From the NCBI GenBank assembly GCA_022782405.1, contig JALFNK010000008.1:62001-126000 (forward strand): a stretch of DNA of 64,000 nt, given 5' to 3'. Shown one piece after another: positions 36,248 through 43,653 of the stretch (the first letter of the stretch is position 1; each line of letters starts with the position of its first letter). This DNA comes from Alistipes sp. (GTDB taxonomy: Bacteria > Bacteroidota > Bacteroidia > Bacteroidales > Rikenellaceae). A program made the position numbers and the translations under genes. The notes below the pieces were generated by a model. It was given only the letters and a program-made list of their open reading frames with translations, searched no databases and had not been told where the DNA came from.

Positions 36248-37723
36248 ATGAAACGAATCCTCCTCCTGCTTCTCGCCGCCTGCGCCTGCGCCTGCGGCAC
36301 AACTTCCGCCCCCGCCCCGTCGGACTATGCCATCGTCGCCGGTCCCGGAACCATCGACGACCCCCAATGGGTACGGGTCATCAATGTGTTGAGCGAAAGC
36401 CATCCGGGAGCGGAGATCATCACCTACCGCGACTCGGTGGGTGAGGCGCTTGCCGCATTGCGCCTTGCAAAACCCCGCTATGTCGCCTTCGTCGAACGGC
36501 CCGAGCAGGTCGGACGCGACTACATCATCGCCCTGAACCGCATGAGCCGTGCGGTCGATGACGACATCTACGCCGATTACCTCTGGGGCGTCATCACGGG
36601 ATACGATGCCGATGCGGCCTGCCGCATGGTGCTCGACGCCCGCACACCGCTGGAGATCCGCAGCGCCGTGAGCACGCTGCGCGAGGTCTCCGGGGCCAAA
36701 TGGTTCGACTCGTTCGCCTATGTGGACGACCGCGACAAGGGAATCTGCGGCGAAAAGCGCCCCGGCGAGGACTCCGTACGCCACTACCAGACCCCGCACC
36801 GCCTGCCGGACGGGCGGCCCGACCTGCTGCGCGACTTCTGCGACTACTATGCAGCCTACGATCCCGATCTGATCACCACCGCCTCGCACGCCACGGAGCG
36901 CAACCTCGAAATGCCCTACTCGGTCGGAAACCTGCGCTGTGCCGACGGAGCCCTCTACGCCGACTTTCCCGAAGGACGCGAGGCGCTCCGCGAATCGGGC
37001 AAGCGGCGCGTCTTCCTGCCCATCGGCAACTGTCTGATCGGCAATGTGAACAACACGCGCGAGAGCATGGCCGTCGCCTGGATGAACAGCGCCCATGCGG
37101 CAGCGATGGTCGGCTACGTCGTTCCGACCTGGTACGGCCGCAGCGGCTGGGGCGGATTGAAATACTGGCTCACCTCGCCCGGACGCTATACGCTGGCCGA
37201 AGCCTTCTTCCTCAACCAGCAGGACCTGCTCTACCAGCTCGAGGGATGGTGCCCCGGATTGGGCGACAAGGCCTTCCCGTTCGGACCGAAGGGCTTCGCC
37301 GAGGAGGATTTCGAACGGGCGAACGAAGTGGCCGGACGCGAGTTGAATATCGACGAGACGGGATTCTTCTTCGACCGCGACGTGCTGGCCTTCTACGGCG
37401 ATCCGGCCTGGGAGGTGCGGCTCCGCGAGCTCCCCGCCGAGCAGGACTACACCGTAACGGTGCACAACGAGCCGGGGCGCTGCACGCTGACCATCGAGAC
37501 CGCACCGGAGTTCAGCGCCGAGCGCATGGCCGGAGACCGGTTCAAGGAGGAACATGTCGGGAAGCTGCCCTTCAGCTGGTTCTTCGCCGAGCGGCTCGAC
37601 CGCCCGCGGCTGGCCGAGGGAGAACCGTGGCAAGCGGCGCTCGACGAAAACTTTCTGTTGATTTACGAGCCCGGCTTCGAGCCCGGAAAGACCTATACGA
37701 TCCGCATCGATACCGGAGAATAA
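36248..37723 (+). CDS. Lipoprotein with a putative clan CD (C25 gingipain-like) cysteine peptidase fold
   Basis: A 491-residue lipoprotein; the lipobox is LAAC with the cysteine at residue 12, followed by an unusual alternating A-C run (ACACACG). I recognise no standard annotation by name. Several features recall C25-type peptidases: a DDDIYADYLWGVITGYDADA segment (about 103-122); a histidine in DPDLITTASHATERN (H214); then PIGNCLIGNVNN with an N-C pair (C262), followed by TRESMAVAWMNSAHAAAMVG. In clan CD the order is histidine, then cysteine after A or N, often followed by E-x-x-A-x-x-W. The classic H-G dipeptide is H-A here. No propeptide or type 9 secretion tail is seen. Peptidase activity is inference. 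Confidence 0.6.
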   Translation: MKRILLLLLAACACACGTTSAPAPSDYAIVAGPGTIDDPQWVRVINVLSESHPGAEIITYRDSVGEALAALRLAKPRYVAFVERPEQVGRDYIIALNRMSRAVDDDIYADYLWGVITGYDADAACRMVLDARTPLEIRSAVSTLREVSGAKWFDSFAYVDDRDKGICGEKRPGEDSVRHYQTPHRLPDGRPDLLRDFCDYYAAYDPDLITTASHATERNLEMPYSVGNLRCADGALYADFPEGREALRESGKRRVFLPIGNCLIGNVNNTRESMAVAWMNSAHAAAMVGYVVPTWYGRSGWGGLKYWLTSPGRYTLAEAFFLNQQDLLYQLEGWCPGLGDKAFPFGPKGFAEEDFERANEVAGRELNIDETGFFFDRDVLAFYGDPAWEVRLRELPAEQDYTVTVHNEPGRCTLTIETAPEFSAERMAGDRFKEEHVGKLPFSWFFAERLDRPRLAEGEPWQAALDENFLLIYEPGFEPGKTYTIRIDTGE

Positions 37724-37782
37724 CCGGGACAAAGCCGTAAAGGACGGCGGGAACCGCAAAAAACCGGCCCACCGCCATAAAG

Positions 37783-37811
37783 AAAGCACCCTGCCAGACA
37801 GGGTGCTTTTC
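37783..37811. terminator. Bidirectional terminator between the C25-like gene and the response regulator
   Basis: An 11-base-pair stem (aaagcaccctg / cagggtgcttt) with a 5-base loop, flanked by T-rich sequence on the plus side and by a shorter tract on the minus side. Confidence 0.8.
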
Positions 37812-37835
37812 GTTTTCCGGAAGGCCCGGCGGGGT

Positions 37836-38471
37836 TCAAAGTTCGACAATGCCGTTGCGGATGGCATAGACGACCAGGCTGGCCGTATTCTTGCAGCCGG
37901 TCTTTTCGAGGATGTTGGCCCGGTGCTTGTCCACCGTGCGTTTCGAAATGAAGAGTTCGTCGGCGATCTCCTGATTCGAGAGGCCCCGGCAGACGGCCAC
38001 CAGAATCTCACGCTCACGCGTCGAGAGCTGGTCGTCGGCGGCATCTTCGCGCGAGCGCATGCGGCCCGTCAGCGACGAGAGCAGCTGCGGCGAAAAGTAG
38101 CTGCCCCCCTCCATTACCGTCTCGACAGCCTCCAGCACATCGCCCATGTCGGAATCCTTGAGCAGGAAGCCCCGGGCGCCCGCTTCGACCATCCGCGAGT
38201 AGTAACTCTCCTCGCCGAACATCGACAGGGTGATGATGCGCAGCCCGGGACGCCGCGCCAGCGCCCGCTCGGTCGTCTGCGCCCCGTCGAGCCCCGGCAT
38301 CGAGAAGTCCATGAAGACCACGTCGGCCTCCAGCGTATCAAGCTGCGCGAGAAACTCCTCGCCGCTGGCGGCCTCCCCGACAACGCGGTAACCCTCCTGT
38401 CGTTCGAGCAGGCCCCGCAGTCCGTTGCGGAACAGCGTATGGTCATCGACCAGAACTATGCGGCGTGTCAT
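37836..38471 (-). CDS. NarL/LuxR-family response regulator
   Basis: A 211-residue DNA-binding regulator. The receiver domain has the DD pair (VLVDDHTLFRNGL), the phosphorylation site D55 in VVFMDFSMPGLDG and the late lysine in GFLLKDSDMG. The C-terminal LuxR helix-turn-helix reads STREREILVAVCRGLSNQEI and SKRTVDKHRANILEKTGC. It starts 3 bases after the kinase stop, so the pair is one operon. The target genes cannot be told from the neighbourhood. Confidence 0.95.
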   Translation of the reverse strand: MTRRIVLVDDHTLFRNGLRGLLERQEGYRVVGEAASGEEFLAQLDTLEADVVFMDFSMPGLDGAQTTERALARRPGLRIITLSMFGEESYYSRMVEAGARGFLLKDSDMGDVLEAVETVMEGGSYFSPQLLSSLTGRMRSREDAADDQLSTREREILVAVCRGLSNQEIADELFISKRTVDKHRANILEKTGCKNTASLVVYAIRNGIVEL

Positions 38472-38474
38472 ATC

Positions 38475-39458
38475 CTATCTGCGTTTTTTGCGTCGGGCGC
38501 GCCGTTCGGGCGTCGGCGTCTCCTCCTGGGTATTGACGCGGATCGCGGCCTGCATGCCCTTGCCCTTCGAAGAGGTGATCGAGCAGCTGCCGCCCAAAGA
38601 ATTGATGCGCGACGAAATATTCGACAATCCCATGCCGCAATCCATCATCGCCTGCGGGTTGAAGCCGCGGCCGTTGTCCGAGTAGTCGAGCGTCAGTTCG
38701 GGACCGTTCTGCGACAGCGAGAGGTTGATCGACGTACAGCCCGAATGCTTGAGCGAATTGTTGATCAGTTCGCAGATCACCCGGTAAAGGATCACCTCCA
38801 CGTCCGTATCGTAACGCTCCGAACGGAGATTCGTCGTGAAGCGGATCTTCACGTCGTGCATCGCCGCACTCTTGTCGATGAAGTTCTGCACGCCCCGGGC
38901 CAGCCCGAAGTCATTGAGCACATGGGGCGAGAGGTTGTTCGAGATCTCCCGCAGCGAACGGATCGCCTCCTCGATGACATAGGTCGTGTTGTCGATGATC
39001 TCCCGCTGCTCGGCGCTGCGCTCGTCGCGCGCAAGCGCCGTCAGGGACATCTTCGCCGAAGAGAGCAGCGGACCCAGACCGTCGTGCAGCTCTTTCGAGA
39101 AGCGTGAGCGCGCCTTCTCCTCGGTGCGGAGCACCGCCGTGAGGATCCGCTTGTTGAGCAACGTCCGCTGGCGGTTCAGGCGGTCGATATATTTGAAAAG
39201 CTTGTGCGCATACATCACGCCGATCGAGAGACAGATCGAAACCGTAACCCCGAGGTAGCCGAACCACCACCGCGGCACGACCTCGACACCCAGATCCATC
39301 AGCAGCTGGACCAGCCGCTCGATCGTCAGCAGCGAGAAGCCCACGATGAAGAGAATCCACACCGAGTTGTACTTCGTAGCCCGCACCAGACGCAGGGCAT
39401 AGGCCGTCGCCAGGGTCTGCACGACGATCGACAGGATGAGCAGGATCGTGATGAGCAT
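38475..39458 (-). CDS. Membrane sensor histidine kinase, HisKA_3 (NarX/DegS) type
   Basis: A 327-residue kinase with three hydrophobic helices in the first 90 residues and almost no extracytoplasmic domain, so it likely senses something in or near the membrane. The dimerisation/phosphoacceptor helix carries FSKELHDGLGPLLSSAKMSL with the active histidine. The ATPase domain has CELINNSLKHSG (N box), DYSDNGRGFNP (G1) and GMGLSNISSRINSLGG (G2). The tail is very basic (RRARRKKRR). It is first in the operon with the response regulator. Confidence 0.93.
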   Translation of the reverse strand: MLITILLILSIVVQTLATAYALRLVRATKYNSVWILFIVGFSLLTIERLVQLLMDLGVEVVPRWWFGYLGVTVSICLSIGVMYAHKLFKYIDRLNRQRTLLNKRILTAVLRTEEKARSRFSKELHDGLGPLLSSAKMSLTALARDERSAEQREIIDNTTYVIEEAIRSLREISNNLSPHVLNDFGLARGVQNFIDKSAAMHDVKIRFTTNLRSERYDTDVEVILYRVICELINNSLKHSGCTSINLSLSQNGPELTLDYSDNGRGFNPQAMMDCGMGLSNISSRINSLGGSCSITSSKGKGMQAAIRVNTQEETPTPERRARRKKRR

Positions 39459-39475
39459 AAGACACCGATTTTTTA

Positions 39476-39506
39476 CAAAGATACGATTATTTCAACACTT
39501 TGCCAA
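39476..39506 (-). promoter_or_regulatory. Predicted promoter of the two-component operon
   Basis: TATCTTTG (39483-39476 on the minus strand) with TTG at 39506-39504, 20 bases apart. It partly overlaps the 3' end of surE, and the transcript would start about 10 bases before the kinase ATG. Confidence 0.65.
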
Positions 39507-40263
39507 GCGCTCCGAGCTGCCGGTAATCGGTCAGGTCCACCTGTACGGGAACCACCGAGACATAGCCGTGTGCGAGGGCCCATTCGTCGGTATCCGTGGC
39601 TTCGGGCTCGCCGTTTACGAATGCGCCCGTCAGCCAGTAATACTCCCGGCCGCGGGGATCCTCGCGGCGGAAGAACTCCTCGCGCCAGAAGCCCCGGTTC
39701 TGGCGGCACAGACGCAGCCCCTTCACCTCGTCGGGACGTCCTACGGGAACATTGACGTTCAGGCAGAGCGGCAGTTCGACACCGCCGTCGAGCACCGCAC
39801 CGACAATCTGCCGTCCGTAGAGCACCGAAGCCTCGAAGTCGGCATCCGCGGCATGGTCGTCCAGCGAGAGGCCGATCGACGGGCAGCCGTAGAAACTCCC
39901 CTCGATGGCAGCGCCCATCGTGCCGGAATAAAGCACATTGACGGCCGAGTTCGAGCCGTGGTTGATGCCCGAAAGCACCAGATCGACCCGCTCCTCGCGC
40001 AACAGACAGTCGAAAGCCATCTTCACGCAATCGACCGGCGTGCCCGAAAAGGCATAGACCGACAGGTCGTGCTCCTCGCGGATACGCCGCAGGTAGAGCG
40101 GGTTGTACATCGTGATGGCCTGGCTCATGCCGCTCTGCGTCGTCTCGGGAGCCACGACCACCACGCGGCCGAAGCCGCGGGCCACCTCGATGGCGGCGGC
40201 GAGCCCCTTCGAGGCGTAGCCGTCGTCGTTGGTGACGAGTATGAGTCGTTCGTTCGTATTCAT
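39487..40263 (-). CDS. surE: 5'/3'-nucleotidase SurE
   Basis: A metal-dependent nucleoside monophosphatase linked to stress survival. It has 258 residues from the ATG at 40263 (MNTNERLILVTNDDGYASKG); the longer frame runs through the promoter. The signature is clear: TNDDGY with the DD metal ligands, the serine in VVAPETTQSGM, and VLSGINHGSNSAVNVLYSGT. It stands alone, divergent from rplS. Confidence 0.96.
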   Translation of the reverse strand: MNTNERLILVTNDDGYASKGLAAAIEVARGFGRVVVVAPETTQSGMSQAITMYNPLYLRRIREEHDLSVYAFSGTPVDCVKMAFDCLLREERVDLVLSGINHGSNSAVNVLYSGTMGAAIEGSFYGCPSIGLSLDDHAADADFEASVLYGRQIVGAVLDGGVELPLCLNVNVPVGRPDEVKGLRLCRQNRGFWREEFFRREDPRGREYYWLTGAFVNGEPEATDTDEWALAHGYVSVVPVQVDLTDYRQLGALGKVLK

Positions 40264-40352
40264 CTTGTTCTTTTGCAACGGAATGGCTGTCCCGGGATCC
40301 GCAGCGGAGCCGTTCGGGGCTCCGGACCGGTGCGGGACGGGCGATTTTCGGA

Positions 40353-40360
40353 CAAAGATA
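40353..40360 (-). promoter_or_regulatory. Candidate -7 box for surE
   Basis: TATCTTTG on the minus strand, 89 bases upstream of the surE ATG. No clear -33 element. Confidence 0.5.
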
Positions 40361-40399
40361 CGCATAAAACCCGCGCCGACCGATTTTTTCACGCCACAA

Positions 40400-40432
40400 T
40401 TTGTTTCTTTTGGAAAAAACTTCCTATCTTTG
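40400..40432 (+). promoter_or_regulatory. Predicted promoter of rplS
   Basis: TTTG at 40400-40403, 21 bases, then a perfect -7 box TATCTTTG at 40425-40432. Transcription would start near 40438, leaving an unusually long leader of about 205 bases before rplS. Confidence 0.7.
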
Positions 40433-40643
40433 CCCTCCCAAACGGGCGTAGATCAACCTCTTTCATTGGGCACTGCGGCAGCGGCAGGATTTCGGGAAAC
40501 GGACCCGGGCGAAGACCGAGGATCGGAGACGCGAAGGACCGAAGACCGGAAATGACTGCAGGATTATGGGTCGTAGGCGATCCGCATGGTAGTCCGGGTG
40601 CAGCGGGAATGTTGGATACGGAACACAAAAACTTGTTGCAACA
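40433..40643 (+). other. Long rplS leader
   Basis: Roughly 205 bases of predicted 5' untranslated RNA. Its first part is rich in purine-rich repeats around gaccgaggat and gaagaccgg that could fold. Its last third is an open frame that ends across the rplS start codon. Ribosomal protein leaders often bind their own protein, so an L19-binding leader is plausible; I could not identify a known leader class. Confidence 0.4.
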
Positions 40644-40647
40644 ATGA
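40552..40647 (+). CDS. Short upstream reading frame overlapping the rplS start
   Basis: A 31-codon frame ([20 protein letters not shown] and 11 more residues, ending NLLQQ) whose TGA overlaps the rplS ATG as ATGA at 40644-40647. The tight overlap is what translational coupling looks like, and the frame lies entirely inside the predicted leader. I recognise no family, and chance cannot be excluded in GC-rich DNA. Confidence 0.3.
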   Translation: MTAGLWVVGDPHGSPGAAGMLDTEHKNLLQQ

Positions 40648-41021
40648 ACAAAGACGCAATCATCAAGCTCGTGAACGAGCAGATGTGGCCGAAGACGGAC
40701 GCTGACGTACCGTCGTTCAAGGCCGGAGACACGATCACCGTTACCTACAAGATCATCGAGGGTAACAAGGAGCGCATGCAGAGCTTCCGCGGTACGGTCA
40801 TTCAGATCAAGGGTCAGGGCAAAACCAAGATGTTCACGATCCGCAAGATCTCGAACGGCGTAGGCGTGGAGCGTATCTTCCCGCTCTACTCGCCCCACAT
40901 CGACAAGATCGAGGTGAACAAGATCGGTGTCGTTCGTCGCGCCCGCATCTACTACCTGCGCGACCTGACCGGCAAGAAGGCCCGCATCAAGGAGAAGCGC
41001 ATGACCAGCACGGAGAAGTAG
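40644..41021 (+). CDS. rplS: 50S ribosomal protein L19
   Basis: L19 lies at the 30S-50S interface and contributes to bridge contacts. The 125-residue protein includes [40 protein letters not shown] and the signature [18 protein letters not shown]. The C-terminal [20 protein letters not shown] is typical. It is transcribed alone from its own promoter and ends at a strong terminator, separate from the rpsP-rimM-trmD group it joins in proteobacteria. Confidence 0.98.
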   Translation: MNKDAIIKLVNEQMWPKTDADVPSFKAGDTITVTYKIIEGNKERMQSFRGTVIQIKGQGKTKMFTIRKISNGVGVERIFPLYSPHIDKIEVNKIGVVRRARIYYLRDLTGKKARIKEKRMTSTEK

Positions 41022-41040
41022 TCCGTCGCCGAGGTCTGAG

Positions 41041-41081
41041 AAAGACGGGAGTCCCGAATTCCGGGACTCCCGTCTTTCTTT
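41041..41081 (+). terminator. Rho-independent terminator of rplS
   Basis: A perfect 16-base-pair stem (41041-41056 pairing with 41062-41077) with a 5-base loop and a trailing ctttctttg tract, 20 bases after the stop. Confidence 0.9.
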
Positions 41082-41190
41082 GTCCGGTTTGCAGCGGCTG
41101 TCCGAAACGACGGCCCTACGCCGCCGCGACCGGGGCTCCCGGCTTGAGTTTCGCTCCCGGACAACGGCGGCCCACACAACGGATTCCCGC

Positions 41191-41227
41191 AAAAAAGCGG
41201 GGCGCAGCAACCGCTGCACCCCGCTTT
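41191..41227 (-). terminator. Rho-independent terminator of the MFS transporter gene
   Basis: Read on the minus strand: a 15-base-pair stem with one wobble pair (aaagcggggtgcagc / gctgcgccccgcttt), a 4-base loop and a run of six T. It lies 20 bases after the transporter stop. Confidence 0.88.
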
Positions 41228-41246
41228 CTGTCATAAACCGATCCGT

Positions 41247-42524
41247 TTAGTCGTTTACCGGAATATCCTTGTTCACGTTCTTCGAACCAGCAAGTGCATA
41301 GAAGAGGATGTAGGCCAGACCGATGATGATCACCCAGTAGCTCGAGAGATAGCCGGCGAAGTCGGCCACACCGCCCTGGATCAGCGGAAGGATACCGCCG
41401 CCGCAGACCATCACCATGAAGAAGCCCGAACCCATCGAAGTGTACTTGCCCAGGCCCTCGACGGCCAGATTGAAGATGCCGCCCCACATCACCGAGGTGC
41501 ACAGACCGCAAAGCGTAAGGAACATGATACCCACGGGAACCTCGACAAGGCCGAAGCCCGTACCGGTGAAGACAGGCATCGAAACCGTCGAGCTCACGGG
41601 CGAGAAGATGCCGATAAGCACGAAGAGGATGGCTACCGTAGCTACGACGGAGAGCTGTGCCTTGCTCGACACCTTGCCGCCGATGATACCGCCTACCAGA
41701 CGTCCGCACATCATCAGGAACCAGTAGGTTCCGACGAGCGATCCCGCAGCGGCTGCCGCCATGCCGACACCGTCGGTCGAGGAGGTGAGGAAGAGGTTCA
41801 TGAAGTTGGGAATGCCGACCTCTACACCCACATAGATGAAGATGGCCACGGCTCCCAGCACGAAATGACGGAACGAAAGAGCGCTGTACTTGTCTTTCTT
41901 GGCCTCGGCGCGCTTCTCCTCGATGGCATAGGGCTCGGGAATGCTGACCATCGAGAGGACGATGAACGCAACGGCGAAGATACCCATGGCGATGAACAGG
42001 GCCGGCGAAGCGTCGCTGATCGTTGCACGGGCCACATCACCCATCAGATAGCCGACCAGAATGGGAACGATAGTCGCCGAAATCGAGTTGAGCGAACCGC
42101 CGAACTGGATAAGCTGGTTACCGCGCTTGCCGCCGCCGCCCAGGGTATTGAGCATCGGGTTCACCACCGTATTGAGCATACACATCGAGAAGCCCGAGAC
42201 GAAGGCACCCACCAGGTATACGACAAAACTGCCGGCAACTCCAGACAGATACTGAATGCCTACGCCGACGAAACCTACGGCGATGGCGACCAGCGCCGTC
42301 TTCTTGTAGCCGATGCGGTTGAGCATCAGACCGGCCGGAATGCCCATGAAGGCATAGGCAATGAAGTTGGCCGCATTACCCAGCTGCGACATCCAGTTCG
42401 CCACCGAGAACTGGTTCTTCACGATCACGCCCAGCGGATTCGCGAAACCCGTCACGAACGAGATCATCGCAAAGAGCGCGAACATCATGATAATGGGCAA
42501 AGTGTAATTCCTTTTTTGTTCCAT
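41247..42524 (-). CDS. MFS sugar permease of the FucP/GluP group
   Basis: A 425-residue transporter with about 12 membrane helices. MISFVTGFANPLGVIVKNQF in helix 1 and NPMLNTLGGGGKRGNQLIQF with GGSLNS at the centre of the first half resemble fucose and glucose/galactose proton symporters. The sugar cannot be assigned: there is no catabolic gene nearby to hint at it. It lies downstream of the polyprenyl synthetase on the same strand with a 52-base gap, and ends at its own terminator. Confidence 0.88.
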   Translation of the reverse strand: MEQKRNYTLPIIMMFALFAMISFVTGFANPLGVIVKNQFSVANWMSQLGNAANFIAYAFMGIPAGLMLNRIGYKKTALVAIAVGFVGVGIQYLSGVAGSFVVYLVGAFVSGFSMCMLNTVVNPMLNTLGGGGKRGNQLIQFGGSLNSISATIVPILVGYLMGDVARATISDASPALFIAMGIFAVAFIVLSMVSIPEPYAIEEKRAEAKKDKYSALSFRHFVLGAVAIFIYVGVEVGIPNFMNLFLTSSTDGVGMAAAAAGSLVGTYWFLMMCGRLVGGIIGGKVSSKAQLSVVATVAILFVLIGIFSPVSSTVSMPVFTGTGFGLVEVPVGIMFLTLCGLCTSVMWGGIFNLAVEGLGKYTSMGSGFFMVMVCGGGILPLIQGGVADFAGYLSSYWVIIIGLAYILFYALAGSKNVNKDIPVND

Positions 42525-42576
42525 GAGTGTTACTGATTTATTTTAGGTTAATAATTGTTTGCTGTTCGGTGTGGTT

Positions 42577-43566
42577 TTATCGGTCGCGTTCGGCGATGAA
42601 GGCGCAGAGGTTCACCAGCGCCGAACGGTAGTCGGACTCCTCGTAGTCGGCAAGCATCTCCACGGCCCGGGAGATGTAGCCCTGCATCGCGGTGGCGGCG
42701 GCGGCAAGTCCGCCCTCCTCCTCAACCGTACGGCGCAGGGACTCCACCGCCGCATCGTCTTCACGACAACGGGCCAGTCTGCCCAGCAGATCAGCCCGAT
42801 GCTCCTCGGAGGCGTGCTCCAGCACGGCAAGCAGCGGAAGGGTGATCTTCCCCTCGCGCAGGTCGTTGCAGGCCGGTTTCCCGGTCTGGGCCGACGGTGT
42901 ATAGTCCAGGATGTCGTCCTGAATCTGGAAGGCCATGCCCAACGACTCGCCGAAACGGCGCATCATCGCCACCCGATCGCGCGTGGCTCCCACGGCAAGA
43001 GCCCCGACAGAGGCTGCAACCCCCATCAGACTCGCGGTCTTTTTGTGAATGACTTCCAGGTAGGTTTTGAGCGTCATGCTGTGTTCGGCAGCGCACTGGT
43101 CCTGCAGCACCTCTCCCTCGCACAATGCGGCCATCGAACCGCATACATGCGTTACCAGGTCGAACTGCCCGCTCTGCAGGCCGATATTCATGTTTTTCGC
43201 CAGGATGTAGTCGCCCAGAATCACGGCCTTGTGCGACTGCCAGCGCGCATTGACCGAGGGACGGCCCCGCCGCGTGTCCGCCTCGTCGATCACATCGTCG
43301 TGGATGAGCGACGCCACATGGATCATCTCCACGAGCATCGCGGCCAGACAGGTGCGCCGCCCGCCTGCCGCGCCCTTCACCGAAGCGTTCATCGCCGCAG
43401 AGAGAATCACCAGCAAGGGCCGGATGCCTTTGCCGCGGGACGAAAGGGCATAGCGCAGCATGTCGGCCAACAATTCGCCCTCGGCCGTGAACTGCCGCTC
43501 GATGAATTCATCGAAGGCGGCCAGCTCCGCCGTAACGGGCTTGCGGATCTCTTCAAGTGTAATCAT
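42577..43566 (-). CDS. Trans polyprenyl diphosphate synthase
   Basis: A 329-residue enzyme that extends isoprenoid chains for quinones or lipid carriers. The first aspartate-rich motif is SLIHDDVIDEADTRRGRP, the second AFQIQDDILDYT, and GKGIRPLLVIL precedes them; these are the family hallmarks. Bulky residues before the first DDxxD are absent, consistent with a long-chain product such as the menaquinone side chain (menA is in this window), but length cannot be fixed by eye. The start at 43566 (MITLEEIRKPV) lies just 5 bases after a perfect -7 box, so the mRNA may be leaderless. Confidence 0.93.
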   Translation of the reverse strand: MITLEEIRKPVTAELAAFDEFIERQFTAEGELLADMLRYALSSRGKGIRPLLVILSAAMNASVKGAAGGRRTCLAAMLVEMIHVASLIHDDVIDEADTRRGRPSVNARWQSHKAVILGDYILAKNMNIGLQSGQFDLVTHVCGSMAALCEGEVLQDQCAAEHSMTLKTYLEVIHKKTASLMGVAASVGALAVGATRDRVAMMRRFGESLGMAFQIQDDILDYTPSAQTGKPACNDLREGKITLPLLAVLEHASEEHRADLLGRLARCREDDAAVESLRRTVEEEGGLAAAATAMQGYISRAVEMLADYEESDYRSALVNLCAFIAERDR

Positions 43567-43571
43567 ATGTG

Positions 43572-43579
43572 CAAAGATA
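43572..43579 (-). promoter_or_regulatory. -7 box abutting the polyprenyl synthase start codon
   Basis: TATCTTTG on the minus strand is followed by only five bases (cacat) before the ATG at 43566. The transcript would start at or beside the A of the start codon. Confidence 0.5.
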
Positions 43580-43622
43580 AGCATTTTTCGCTTTGCGGCA
43601 CCGCACTCTCGATGTTTTTTCG

Positions 43623-43630
43623 TACCTTTG
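43623..43630 (+). promoter_or_regulatory. Candidate -7 box for the YfhO gene
   Basis: TACCTTTG fits the consensus and lies 23 bases before the ATG at 43654. The nearest TTTG upstream (43592-43595) is 27 bases away. Confidence 0.45.
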
Positions 43631-43653
43631 GCAATCGATAAAGATTCTACGGA

